A stretch of DNA of 64,000 bases. Source: Algoriphagus sp. Lineage in GTDB: Bacteria > Bacteroidota > Bacteroidia > Cytophagales > Cyclobacteriaceae. Below, in pieces: positions 51,621 through 59,257 of this stretch. Position numbers and translations under genes: made by a program. The notes beneath the pieces were generated by a model. The model saw only the letters and a list, made by a program, of their open reading frames with translations, was not told the origin of the DNA and made no database searches. The stretch is from NCBI RefSeq assembly GCF_013373065.1, contig NZ_JABXIN010000013.1, positions 248,001 to 312,000 on the forward strand, read 5' to 3'. The stretch's first letter is position 1. Every line of letters starts with the position of its first letter.

Positions 51621-51962
51621 TTAACGTATTTCTTGATTAAAGTACAATGCCTTTTCTATCCAGAAATCAAGATCATCCTCGGCATCAAAACCATCTGGGT
51701 CTATATAAAGAAACCCAAGCATCACTTTACCAGTAAAGTCCATCTCTCGGCTCCCTTTATCGAAAATGAGCTGATCATGTGACGCTTTACCAACACGAAC
51801 CATCAATCGATCCAATCCAGTTTTTTTATCAATATCTAATCCCACACACATTTTATGATTAACCATAAAAATGAGGCCGCCCATCATCTTTTTTTCTTCA
51901 GTCAGATTTGCCTTCTTTAATCGCTGACGAATGCGGTCAGCCTGATGTTCGCTGTATGCCAT
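51621..51962 (-). CDS. TfoX N-terminal-domain protein
   Basis: A 113-residue soluble protein consisting of only the TfoX-N domain: KKMMGGLIFMVNHKMCVGLD near 24-43 and DKGSREMDFTGKVMLGFLYIDPDGF near 70-94. Full-length TfoX/Sxy promotes competence, but isolated N-domain proteins are widespread small genes of unknown role often found among mobile cargo. It follows the SRPBCC gene by 1 bp and its stop lies 7 bp from the attC-like repeat. Confidence 0.8.
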   Translation of the reverse strand: MAYSEHQADRIRQRLKKANLTEEKKMMGGLIFMVNHKMCVGLDIDKKTGLDRLMVRVGKASHDQLIFDKGSREMDFTGKVMLGFLYIDPDGFDAEDDLDFWIEKALYFNQEIR

Positions 51963-51963
51963 T

Positions 51964-52407
51964 TTATTGCTTTTCGGTTATCTGTTTGAGTCCTCCTAAG
52001 AATTCCTTTATGCCCGAGTTCCACTTTGGCCTTAGCAGGGCAAACATCAATTTACCTAACAACCCATACTTCATTTGAATATTCATCTTTTGAGTGACTC
52101 TCACTTTGTCGCCAACTTGCTCGAAGTTATACTCATGATAAAGTTTGTGCACAGGAAAGGAGCAAGCTGTTAAGGTGTATGTGAGCGCCTTGTTTTTTTC
52201 GTAAGTGGTACATGATTCTTCGAACCAATTCTTTCCATCTAACATTTCAACTTTTCTTGCCGCTCCAATCCCTGACTTATTAATTGTTGTGGCTAAAGAT
52301 TTTTTTATAGTTGGGTCGTAGCTATCTAATTTATCTACGACAGCCAGTGCATCCCAAATTTTATCGATTGGGGCACTAATCTCTATTTCATTATACAATG
52401 AGTTCAT
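51964..52407 (-). CDS. SRPBCC (START-like) family protein
   Basis: A 147-residue protein of the helix-grip polyketide-cyclase/START-like fold. The opening strand and helix (YNEIEISAPIDKIWDALAVVDKLDSYDP) and the long C-terminal helix (FALLRPKWNSGIKEFLGGLKQITE) are characteristic. These domains bind hydrophobic ligands; the ligand is unknown. It lies in a three-gene unit (NTF2-like, SRPBCC, TfoX-N) with gaps of 15 and 1 bp. Confidence 0.8.
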   Translation of the reverse strand: MNSLYNEIEISAPIDKIWDALAVVDKLDSYDPTIKKSLATTINKSGIGAARKVEMLDGKNWFEESCTTYEKNKALTYTLTACSFPVHKLYHEYNFEQVGDKVRVTQKMNIQMKYGLLGKLMFALLRPKWNSGIKEFLGGLKQITEKQ

Positions 52408-52422
52408 AGCTTATATGGTTAT

Positions 52423-52788
52423 TTATTTGGATTCTTTTCTAAACTCTTCAGCATCATAGTAAACTTTGATACTTTGGATTTTACCGTCTTTCGTCTCGTA
52501 CCATTCGTTCATGTCTAAAGTGATGGTTTTTCCGGTTGGCATTTCTACATCAATTTCAACTTGAGTGATCACATAATTATCCACTTCTACGGCTTTAATC
52601 ATACGCGTACCTCTTACCATTGACATAAAGCCTTCATTCAATTCAACGAATGCTTCCATCCCGCTTACTTGAGCTGCCGGACCATTAAAAGTGATAGTGT
52701 CAGAAATAAACTTTTTCCATGAATCCGTTCCGGATGCCATTCCTCCTCCGAAACCTTCGTGTACAATTTGCATTGGTGATTTTTCCAT
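52423..52788 (-). CDS. NTF2-like/SnoaL-like protein
   Basis: A 121-residue protein of the cone-shaped NTF2-like fold, with helix GTDSWKKFISDTITFNGPAAQVSGMEAFVELNEGFMSMV and the strand set ITQVEIDVEMPTGKTITLDMNEWYE and IKSVKVYYDAEEFRKE-like ending. It is clearly paralogous to the protein at 53763-54128 (shared WKxxxxDxxxFxGPAA, PTGxxITLDMxE and YDAEEFRKE). It is divergent from the HxlR regulator gene across a 100-bp region with an inverted repeat, and heads the unit ending at 51621. Confidence 0.75.
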   Translation of the reverse strand: MEKSPMQIVHEGFGGGMASGTDSWKKFISDTITFNGPAAQVSGMEAFVELNEGFMSMVRGTRMIKAVEVDNYVITQVEIDVEMPTGKTITLDMNEWYETKDGKIQSIKVYYDAEEFRKESK

Positions 52789-52807
52789 TTTTCCTCTTTT
52801 TAGAATA

Positions 52808-52863
52808 TTTAACTTGTAAAAACGAAGCTAAATTAGATATTAACTTTGAAAAAACAAGTTAAA
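52808..52863. promoter_or_regulatory. HxlR operator and promoter
   Basis: TTTAACTTGT (52808-52817) and ACAAGTTAAA (52854-52863) are perfect 10-bp inverted arms, 36 bp apart. Between them TAACTTTG (52841-52848, plus strand) matches TAnnTTTG and would start hxlR transcription near the right arm. Binding there would block both divergent genes. Confidence 0.65.
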
Positions 52864-52888
52864 TCAAAAATTTTCTTAATTTTGAATT

Positions 52889-53305
52889 ATGGAAGTACGG
52901 TCACATTGCCCTATTAATTATACGCTGGAGCACTTTGGCGACAAGTGGTCATTTCTTATTATTCGGGATTTAATGTTTAAGGGAAAAAGGCATTACAATG
53001 AGTTTTTGGAAGCTGGAGAAAAAGTTTCAACGAGTGTATTAGGCGATAGGCTTAAAAAGCTGGAGGAGATGGGTATCATATCCAAAGGGGAGGATACCGT
53101 TAAGAAATCAAGGATTCGATATAGCCTTACTCAAAAGGGAATTGATCTTCTCCCCATTTTATTGGAAATGATTATTTGGGGTGGGCTAAATGATGATTTA
53201 ACGGAATCGCCAAAGGAATTTATGGATCAAGCAATCAATCAAAAAGAATCGCTGATTAGTGAGATTAGGCAAAAACTGATAGCTGACCATTTATCAGGTT
53301 ATTAA
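52889..53305 (+). CDS. HxlR-family winged-helix regulator
   Basis: A 138-residue transcription factor. The N terminus CPINYTLEHFGDKWSFLIIRDLMFKGKRHYNEF and the recognition region STSVLGDRLKKLEEMGIISK are the HxlR/MarR-like winged helix; Cys7 in HCPINY is at the position where redox- or electrophile-sensing HxlR proteins have their cysteine. It probably represses the divergent NTF2-SRPBCC-TfoX unit and itself through the inverted repeat at 52808-52863. A terminator follows 15 bp after the stop. Confidence 0.88.
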   Translation: MEVRSHCPINYTLEHFGDKWSFLIIRDLMFKGKRHYNEFLEAGEKVSTSVLGDRLKKLEEMGIISKGEDTVKKSRIRYSLTQKGIDLLPILLEMIIWGGLNDDLTESPKEFMDQAINQKESLISEIRQKLIADHLSGY

Positions 53306-53319
53306 ATTCCTTCATGTAG

Positions 53320-53347
53320 AAAAAGCGAGGTAAGGCCCCGCTTTTTT
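53320..53347. terminator. Terminator between hxlR and the convergent MGMT-like gene
   Basis: Stem AAAAAGCGAGG (53320-53330) with CCCCGCTTTTT (53336-53346), one A-C mismatch, loop of 5 nt. It works for both strands. Confidence 0.8.
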
Positions 53348-53369
53348 AACATGTGTAATTCTTGAAATT

Positions 53370-53750
53370 CTAAAAAGAAATTTTGTCTTTAAAATTGACA
53401 ACTTTTGGTTTTGCCTTTGAAGAGTCAATTTCAAATCCGTCTGATTTTAAAAGTTCGGCTTGAAGTTCAACGTCGGAAGCAACTAGCTCTCCTTTGCCAT
53501 TTAATACTTTGTAAGCACCTGAGTTTTTTTCCTCCATCATGTTTCTTAGCGTCTTTAAACTAGTTTTTGGACAAGCTGTAGTAACACCGAATTGATTTGC
53601 TATTGATTCACGGAGCATTGGAATTGTAGTTAGTTTCCCTTCCGGAAGTTTTGCGAGTTCATTCCTTATGGTTTCTTCTGAAGGTAAAACCATTTCTCCA
53701 ACGCCAAGGTACTTTTCTAATCCCGAAGGTATTTTTTGAATCTTATTCAT
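53370..53750 (-). CDS. MGMT-like (alkyltransferase-like) small protein
   Basis: A 126-residue soluble protein. The pattern LAKLPEGKLTTIPMLRESIANQFGV with TACPKTSL and the ending KSDGFEIDSSKAKPKVVNFKD resembles proteins annotated as MGMT family in Bacteroidota, small relatives of the DNA-binding domain of O6-alkylguanine-DNA alkyltransferase. The PCHR active site of true alkyltransferases is absent, so repair by methyl transfer is not expected. It shares a transcript with the NTF2-like gene 12 bp upstream. Confidence 0.6.
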   Translation of the reverse strand: MNKIQKIPSGLEKYLGVGEMVLPSEETIRNELAKLPEGKLTTIPMLRESIANQFGVTTACPKTSLKTLRNMMEEKNSGAYKVLNGKGELVASDVELQAELLKSDGFEIDSSKAKPKVVNFKDKISF

Positions 53751-53762
53751 GTCTCTTATAAT

Positions 53763-54128
53763 TTAATTGATGCTAAACTCTTTTCGGAATTCCTCAGCGT
53801 CATAGTGCACTTTAACTGACTTGATTTTGCTGTCTTCAATTTCATAAAATTCAGTCATGTCCAGTGTAATAATATTGCCTGTTGGTGTAGCAACTTTGAT
53901 CTCAACTTCAGTAGCCACAAGATTTTCATTTGCTACATAACGTTTCATTTCTGCTCCACGAACCATTCCAAAGAAGTCTTCTGTTGTTTTGATATACTCC
54001 TCTTTTCCCAAAGCTTTGGCAGCTGGTCCTGTAAATGTAACATCATCAGCCAATAGGTTTTTCCAATTGTCATTTTGCTCTTGCATGGATTGAGCGTATG
54101 CTCCCCAAATTTGTTCTGCTTTTTGCAT
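53763..54128 (-). CDS. NTF2-like protein, paralogue of the one at 52423
   Basis: A 121-residue NTF2-like protein. Shared blocks with its paralogue include NWKNLLADDVTFTGPAAKALGKEEYIKTTEDFFGMV (split across the fold), ATPTGNIITLDMTEFYE and VHYDAEEFRKEF; length is identical. The two copies differ throughout, so the duplication is not recent. It is followed by the MGMT-like gene after 12 bp. Role unknown; this fold includes isomerases, dehydratases and ligand binders. Confidence 0.75.
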   Translation of the reverse strand: MQKAEQIWGAYAQSMQEQNDNWKNLLADDVTFTGPAAKALGKEEYIKTTEDFFGMVRGAEMKRYVANENLVATEVEIKVATPTGNIITLDMTEFYEIEDSKIKSVKVHYDAEEFRKEFSIN

Positions 54129-54230
54129 TTTCTTGAATTTTTAATGTTTAATAATTACCCTCTTTTTTGAGAGCTTCTATTACTTATACAATTCAGCAGA
54201 TTTTTTTGAACGGGAAAATCGAAATTATTT

Positions 54231-55016
54231 TTAAGAGGTTGCTTTTTCAACCCAGGTGGGGATGTTTTCAAGAAAAAAAGTATGCAGTTCACTTGACCCT
54301 TGTAGAGGATCCGTTTCTTTAACAAGTTTCATTCTTAGATCAAGAAGTTTATCCTGATCGTTTGTTGATGATAGTTTTAATTCTTTTGCTTTAATATGCG
54401 CGTCCTGTTTTGGATTGAATATTCCATTTAAGGCTGTGCATTGATTACAAATACCATTCTTATTTATAAGAGCGCATCTGTTATCAAAAATCCTTTTCAG
54501 ATTTTTTCTGGCATCAGCAATGCCGTGTTTCACCTTTCCTTCGCTTAACCCGGTAATTTCAATGATTTCCTCTTGTTTAAACCCATATACATCCTTGAGT
54601 AAAAGACAGATTTGTTGGGTTAATTCTAGAGTTTTGGTAATACAGGTAAAACAGTAATTGAGATGCTCCTTCATCTCAAAACGTGCGTCAGGAGTTGAAT
54701 TGAAAACTTTGCCAATTTCCTCCATTCTTTCAGGACTGTTTGAATGATACTCTTGACAAATGGTTAAATCATTTTCACCCCATCGTTTCATTTTTGCCAG
54801 ATAATTCTTACCGGTATTTATAGCAATGGTGAAGACCCATGTTTTCAGACTAGCTTTTTCGGGTTGAAATGAATCAAGATTTGACAATGCTTTGATATAC
54901 GTATCCTGTGTCAGATCTTCCGCATCCTGTTTATTAGCTACCAGTCGATATAAAAACGAGGTTAATTCACTACTGAAGTTGACGAATTCAGATTGAAATA
55001 TTTCTTGTTTCATCAT
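54231..55016 (-). CDS. RNA polymerase sigma factor, ECF-like, with cysteine-containing C-terminal extension
   Basis: A 261-residue sigma-70 family protein. Region 2 is clear: FLYRLVANKQDAEDLTQDTYIKALSNLDSF and KTWVFTIAINTGKNYL (about 20-75). Region 4 follows near 130-175 (TQQICLLLKDVYGFKQEEIIEITGLSEGKVKHGI). The 85-residue C-terminal extension starts with RCALINKNGICNQC, three cysteines that could bind a metal, and continues helical; ordinary ECF factors end before it. No anti-sigma gene adjoins. The 179 bp upstream are AT-rich and hold no gene. Confidence 0.82.
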   Translation of the reverse strand: MMKQEIFQSEFVNFSSELTSFLYRLVANKQDAEDLTQDTYIKALSNLDSFQPEKASLKTWVFTIAINTGKNYLAKMKRWGENDLTICQEYHSNSPERMEEIGKVFNSTPDARFEMKEHLNYCFTCITKTLELTQQICLLLKDVYGFKQEEIIEITGLSEGKVKHGIADARKNLKRIFDNRCALINKNGICNQCTALNGIFNPKQDAHIKAKELKLSSTNDQDKLLDLRMKLVKETDPLQGSSELHTFFLENIPTWVEKATS

Positions 55017-55195
55017 TCGTTTCTTTTTTCATTTCCTAGAACGTTTAGTATATCAAATTAGGCGATTGAGGGATTCAAACTTATCAAACTGTTACAATTT
55101 TAAAGCGGATTACGGTCATAGAATTTGCTGTTATTACGCCAATTTTGTATATACATTGATCCCATTTTGTTGTTTTATTATGTCAAAATACAATT

Positions 55196-56038
55196 TTATT
55201 TTAGATTATTGATAGTATTAATAATATGTTCTCTAAAATTAATTTCCGCAGTATTATATCCAACATGTTGTAACCTTATATTTTGATTTTTATCAATTAT
55301 CAATAATGTTGGCAACCCAAAATGACTCATTTTTAATTGCTTGAATATTTTACTCTCATGGTCGTAAACATAGTTGAATGTATAATTATTCTTTTTAATA
55401 AATGCTTCAAATTTTTCTGGCGTATCGTTGCCCTGGTCGGCATTGATGATATAGAACACAACATCGGCTCCTTCAAAATACGCTTTAATCTTATCGAGCT
55501 CTTTTAACTCTTGTATGCAAGGCTTACACCAAGTGCCAAAAAAGTCTAAAACAATAATTTTCCCGGCTAAGCTTTTTGAGTCTGTTAAATTTCCATTGAC
55601 ATCCTCCATTGTAAATTCCGGCAATTTATCGAATCGCTCTTTTGATAAACTACTTTCGAGACTATTGGGAATAACTTGTATTACTAAGAACAACATTCCA
55701 ACCGCTAATATTCCCGATAAAATAATAATTGGTTGCTTGTATTTTCTCACTAGTACGCCAAACAGGCAGCTCACAAAATAAACAGGTACAAAATACCACA
55801 ATACCGGCAGTTCTTTCAATACAATTAGTACAAAAAATGTATTAAAGGCTATTGCAATTAATACAGTTGTCAATAAAAAATGCCTTTTGCTTTCAGAGTG
55901 AATTATCCCTGCAGCAAAGAAAGTGCCTGCACCCAAAAATAAAAGTATTTGAAAATTCATGGTAATTTTCAACATCACAAATATTAAAATCAAGGTTATA
56001 CCTATTCCTGTCGCTAGAGGCTTCAAATATGTTTTCAT
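55196..56038 (-). CDS. TlpA-like thioredoxin-fold protein with N-terminal membrane domain
   Basis: A 280-residue membrane protein. Residues 1 to about 125 contain four or five hydrophobic helices, then a thioredoxin-like domain with the redox motif TWCKPC (Cys171, Cys174) in VLDFFGTWCKPCIQELKELD and the cis-Pro in HFGLPTLLIID near 254. TlpA-type proteins reduce disulfides in the periplasm, for example in cytochrome c maturation; here the partner is unknown. The DNA from about 55.0 to 57.2 kb is visibly more AT-rich than the core genes. Confidence 0.82.
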   Translation of the reverse strand: MKTYLKPLATGIGITLILIFVMLKITMNFQILLFLGAGTFFAAGIIHSESKRHFLLTTVLIAIAFNTFFVLIVLKELPVLWYFVPVYFVSCLFGVLVRKYKQPIIILSGILAVGMLFLVIQVIPNSLESSLSKERFDKLPEFTMEDVNGNLTDSKSLAGKIIVLDFFGTWCKPCIQELKELDKIKAYFEGADVVFYIINADQGNDTPEKFEAFIKKNNYTFNYVYDHESKIFKQLKMSHFGLPTLLIIDKNQNIRLQHVGYNTAEINFREHIINTINNLK

Positions 56039-56103
56039 AATAAAATTTTATTAATACTTCAAAAATACGGCAGCAAAAGTAAGGGAAGGTATGTGTACAG
56101 GTA

Positions 56104-57156
56104 TTAGGATTTACTTTTTTTCATTTTTCTAAATTCGGAAGGTGTTGAACCTGTATTTTTTTTGAAAACAGAATAAAATGTCGCTTTATTGGAAAAACCG
56201 GAATCATACATTATTTCTTTAATTGACTTTTCCGATTCGTTTAAACTTTGTTTTGCCAGCTCCAACCGATAATGATTAATGAAATTATAATAGTTCATTT
56301 TGAACTTTTTATTAATTATATGCGACAAGTTACGTGGCGAGATGGAAAGCTTGTCGGAAATATCCTGAAGTGTGATATCAAATTCGAGGTAAGGTTTTTC
56401 AGTGTTAAAATAAATTGTAAGCTTATCGACATAATCGTTAAAAACATCCTCTGGAATTGAATATTCAGTTGAAACACCGGATTCTGTATCTGTCTCTTTA
56501 AATCCTTTGAAAAGCCTGATTTGTTTTAATCCCAAAAAGTAAAAGCAATGAATAAGAATCAGTGTAAAAATATAGATGAGGAGTATAAATAAATCAGTGT
56601 TAATGATGGCTTGAAAATAACTTTCGAGAAGCGACACAAAAATGATAACTAATTGCAAATAAATAATGAGTACAAGCCAGAACAAACTAATTTTATGAAA
56701 AGACGAGGTGGCATTATACAACTGTCTTCGGTACGAGGAAATTAGCTTTAATGCCATCAACAGGTAAACAACAAAATGAACAGTTGCCAGCAGTCCGATT
56801 ATATTAATTGCATTTTGGAATTTACTGGAGAATAGAAGTGGTAATATTAAAAAGGCAGGAATGAAATGAAAAGCAAGTTTTTTGAGATTAGTTGTTTCTA
56901 TTGTTAAGCTCTTTGTATAGGTGTAATATAGTGGTCCGTATATAAATCCAAAGAAAGGCCCTAACATTATCTGAGCTATTTTTCCCTGATTCTCCAGTAG
57001 CATATAACTAAAATGCGTAATTATAGTTATACAAATCCCTAGGAGTATTTTGGTGAAAAATGGTTTAACATTTCTATTAAATAGGGTTGAAAATAGAAAT
57101 ACCAAAGATTGGTAGATTATCAAAACACCCGCTATATCAATTAGAGTGAATGACAT
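56104..57156 (-). CDS. Membrane-bound AraC-family regulator
   Basis: A 350-residue protein with six or seven hydrophobic segments in the first 215 residues and a cytoplasmic AraC-type DNA-binding domain at about 245-348. The two helix-turn-helices are seen in ITLQDISDKLSISPRNLSHI and SIKEIMYDSGFSNKATFYSV, ending FKKNTGSTPSEFRK. Such membrane-embedded AraC regulators, common in Bacteroidota, are thought to sense signals at the membrane. It lies 65 bp upstream of the TlpA-like gene in the same direction, so it may control it. Confidence 0.87.
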   Translation of the reverse strand: MSFTLIDIAGVLIIYQSLVFLFSTLFNRNVKPFFTKILLGICITIITHFSYMLLENQGKIAQIMLGPFFGFIYGPLYYTYTKSLTIETTNLKKLAFHFIPAFLILPLLFSSKFQNAINIIGLLATVHFVVYLLMALKLISSYRRQLYNATSSFHKISLFWLVLIIYLQLVIIFVSLLESYFQAIINTDLFILLIYIFTLILIHCFYFLGLKQIRLFKGFKETDTESGVSTEYSIPEDVFNDYVDKLTIYFNTEKPYLEFDITLQDISDKLSISPRNLSHIINKKFKMNYYNFINHYRLELAKQSLNESEKSIKEIMYDSGFSNKATFYSVFKKNTGSTPSEFRKMKKSKS

Positions 57157-57231
57157 TCGATATATGAATTATTATTCTTTTTATACATACAATTGCAATC
57201 CTCTGCTATCATTTAAATCGAAATTTCATAA

Positions 57232-57897
57232 TTAACCCCTCTCTAGGTGTAGATTTTCATCAACACCTTTGAGGTTTAGATAAGCGCTGGGTGAAGTTTG
57301 TAACTTCACCCTAATATTCCTGCCAATTTGTAATTGGCTATCACACCCTAACCACCAATAATCTACCTCAATCAATCCTTTCATCCCTGAAAAATTACTC
57401 GCACTGGAATATAAATAATCTTCCACCTTTTCAACCAAGCCCGCTCTTACAGGATTCTCATGAATGTACTTCATCTTAATCTCAATCATTTCAGACCGAA
57501 ACAATTCTATCGTATGATTTTCATGGGTCCAAAACTGCAAATCGCCTGATCGCTTATGAAACTCTGCATGATACTTAAAAATCACTTTCAACCATTCTTT
57601 TCTGCTCTCCTGAGGATTTTCTAAGATCAATTTCAGCAACTTTTTACTCGTAAACTTTTTATAATCCCGCACCCAATCCGAAAGCTTTCCGTCCTTTTGC
57701 TGGGCAACCAAATGAAGATGATTACTCATGATCACAAAACCATATAGGTAAAGACCTTTTTCCATTCGACAGAAGCTTAGATTTTCCAAGATAAAGTCCC
57801 TGTAAACTTTTCTGGTAAAAACATCTGCCCAACCCACTACTTGAAAAGTCAAAAAGTATGGCAATTCCTGATCTCGTATTTGATAAGCTTCACCCAT
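57232..57897 (-). CDS. REP-associated tyrosine transposase (Y1_Tnp)
   Basis: A 221-residue single-strand DNA transposase relative (RAYT, IS200/IS605-like Y1 fold). The HUH pair appears as MSNHLHLVAQQ (about 57-67) and the catalytic Tyr is in KYIHENPVRAGLVEK (about 143-157). RAYTs process REP hairpins. The last 35 or so residues after about DYWWLGCD are read from two REP-like hairpins (57289-57338), so the conserved protein effectively ends earlier and the C-terminal tail is REP sequence read as protein. It is flanked upstream by two more hairpins (57921-57968). Confidence 0.88.
   Translation of the reverse strand: MGEAYQIRDQELPYFLTFQVVGWADVFTRKVYRDFILENLSFCRMEKGLYLYGFVIMSNHLHLVAQQKDGKLSDWVRDYKKFTSKKLLKLILENPQESRKEWLKVIFKYHAEFHKRSGDLQFWTHENHTIELFRSEMIEIKMKYIHENPVRAGLVEKVEDYLYSSASNFSGMKGLIEVDYWWLGCDSQLQIGRNIRVKLQTSPSAYLNLKGVDENLHLERG
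57289..57338. repeat. Two REP-like hairpins at the 3' end of the transposase gene
   Basis: GGGTGAAGTT-TGT-AACTTCACCC (57289-57311) and GCCAATT-TGT-AATTGGC (57322-57338) are perfect stems with the same TGT loop on the plus strand. Both lie inside the reading frame. Confidence 0.85.
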
Positions 57898-57920
57898 AGG
57901 TCTACTAATTCATAGAAAAG

Positions 57921-57968
57921 CAAATTACAAATTTGAATTTATAGAAAGGGGTAGTTGCAAACTACGCC
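57921..57968. repeat. Two REP-like hairpins upstream of the transposase gene, opposite orientation
   Basis: CAAATT-ACA-AATTTG (57921-57935) and GTAGTT-GCA-AACTAC (57951-57965, with further G-C pairing outside one mismatch, 57948-57968). On the minus strand their loops read TGT and TGC, so they point the other way from the pair at 57289-57338. Confidence 0.82.
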
Positions 57969-57985
57969 TAGCCTTATTCTGAACC

Positions 57986-58243
57986 TCAAAGTTTCTTAGT
58001 AGGGACTACCCCCAAGGGGGTGTATATTTCTGTCTTTCTACTACTGCTGTGATCCAGTAGCTCCTGAATAAATCTCAGGTCTGTGCCTCCCTCTAAAAGA
58101 TGAGTGGCATAGCTATGCCTGAGCCAGTGAAGTGTCACAGGTTTTCTTATTCTTTCCTTTTTTATCGCTGACTTTAATACTTCCTGAAGACTGCCCTTAT
58201 AGTATGCTTTCCGTAGCGGATTTTTAATAAAAATGGTCTTCAT
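57986..58243 (-). pseudogene. Remnant of a tyrosine recombinase (integrase)
   Basis: An 85-residue open frame matching only the C-terminal catalytic part of an XerC/XerD-type integrase. It has the box [13 protein letters not shown] ([20 protein letters not shown]), QELLDHSS and the tyrosine in TEIYT, so Arg, His and Tyr of the active site are seen. The N-terminal core-binding half and the first catalytic Arg are missing. A CCCCC-AA-GGGGG inverted repeat (58009-58020) lies immediately after the Tyr codon, and the reading ends early (VPTKKL). It is a decayed relic, not a working integrase. Confidence 0.8.
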
Positions 58244-58324
58244 GGATCTAAAAATTAACGATACTTCAAGTTAAAAGAATTTTTTAAAATGAGCGCAAAC
58301 ACGGAATAGCACTGCTAGGGGTAC

Positions 58325-58355
58325 AAAAAAATCCTGCCTCTTGAGAAGCAGGATT
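58325..58355 (-). terminator. Terminator of the LytTR response regulator gene
   Basis: Stem AATCCTGC (58330-58337) and GCAGGATT (58348-58355), minus-strand T-run of six. It lies 25 bp after the stop of the gene at 58380. Confidence 0.85.
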
Positions 58356-58379
58356 CATTGTGATTAGTGGGGTGATTAA

Positions 58380-59135
58380 TCAACTTTCAGTAATCGTATT
58401 CAATTTTGCTAGGAAACTGTTGTAATACTGTCTGCCGACTTGGACCACCGCTCCGGATCGGAGGTTGATGTCCTTGGTATTGAAGCTTTCGATCTGTCCC
58501 AGATGTACGATAAAGGATTTTTGTACCCGAAGGAACAAATGGGATGGAAGGATTTCTTCAATTTCCTTCATGGATTTGCGGATGCTGAAGTTTCTGTTTT
58601 TGGTGAAAATGGTCACCATGTTTCCATTGGCTTCCACATAGTAAATCTCATCATAAGGAACCCGCTCAAATGCATTATCAGCTTTGATAAATACCGCATC
58701 CGTTACCAAGAAGGGGCTTTCATTTCCATTTTTCACCACTGCGGTTTCCACAGCCGGCTTCGTCCTTTTGTTGTAGAGGACGATTTCCACGATGGCGTGA
58801 ATATCATTGGTATTGAACGGCTTGACAATAAAGCCTGCGGGAGCGATTCGCTTCGCACGCTCGATGATGGTCGGGTCACTATAGGATGTCACAAAGACCA
58901 AGGGGGCATCCACCATTTGCTTGACAATCTCGCCGAGCTCGATACCGTCCTTGTCTCCCTTCAATTTGATATCCATGAATATCAGGTCGGGGCGATACTT
59001 TTTGATGACCTTGATACACTGGTTGGCCGAATTGGCGATATCTATGTTTACATATCCGAGAAGTTCTAAGATCTCCTGGATATTTTCTGCGATACTGGGA
59101 TCGTCCTCAACAATAAGAATCCGCTCGTCTTTCAT
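58380..59135 (-). CDS. Response regulator with LytTR DNA-binding domain
   Basis: A 251-residue protein. The receiver domain (1-125) has the acidic pocket IVEDD (Asp11, Asp12), phosphoacceptor Asp55 in LIFMDIKLKG, Thr/Ser in VFVTSYSD and Lys in IVKPFNTND. The LytTR domain (about 150-250) has VPYDEIYYVEANGNMVTIFTK and SFIVHLGQIESFN. LytTR proteins bind DNA with beta-strands. It lies 122 bp downstream of a second LytTR regulator and kinase in the same direction; a shared transcript is possible but not certain. Confidence 0.88.
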   Translation of the reverse strand: MKDERILIVEDDPSIAENIQEILELLGYVNIDIANSANQCIKVIKKYRPDLIFMDIKLKGDKDGIELGEIVKQMVDAPLVFVTSYSDPTIIERAKRIAPAGFIVKPFNTNDIHAIVEIVLYNKRTKPAVETAVVKNGNESPFLVTDAVFIKADNAFERVPYDEIYYVEANGNMVTIFTKNRNFSIRKSMKEIEEILPSHLFLRVQKSFIVHLGQIESFNTKDINLRSGAVVQVGRQYYNSFLAKLNTITES

Positions 59136-59257
59136 AGCTTGATTGGCATAGATTAGTGAATAAAAGGGGAGGTTTTACCCATTGCAAAACCAATTTTTCA
59201 CTAATTACAGCATTTAATTTTGGAAATCAAATGCTTTTTTTTGTCTATGAAATATTT

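Noticed and set aside
58440..59069. 209-codon plus-strand open frame opposite the LytTR regulator
   Set aside because: Antisense shadow of a clear response regulator gene; no family motif in its own translation.
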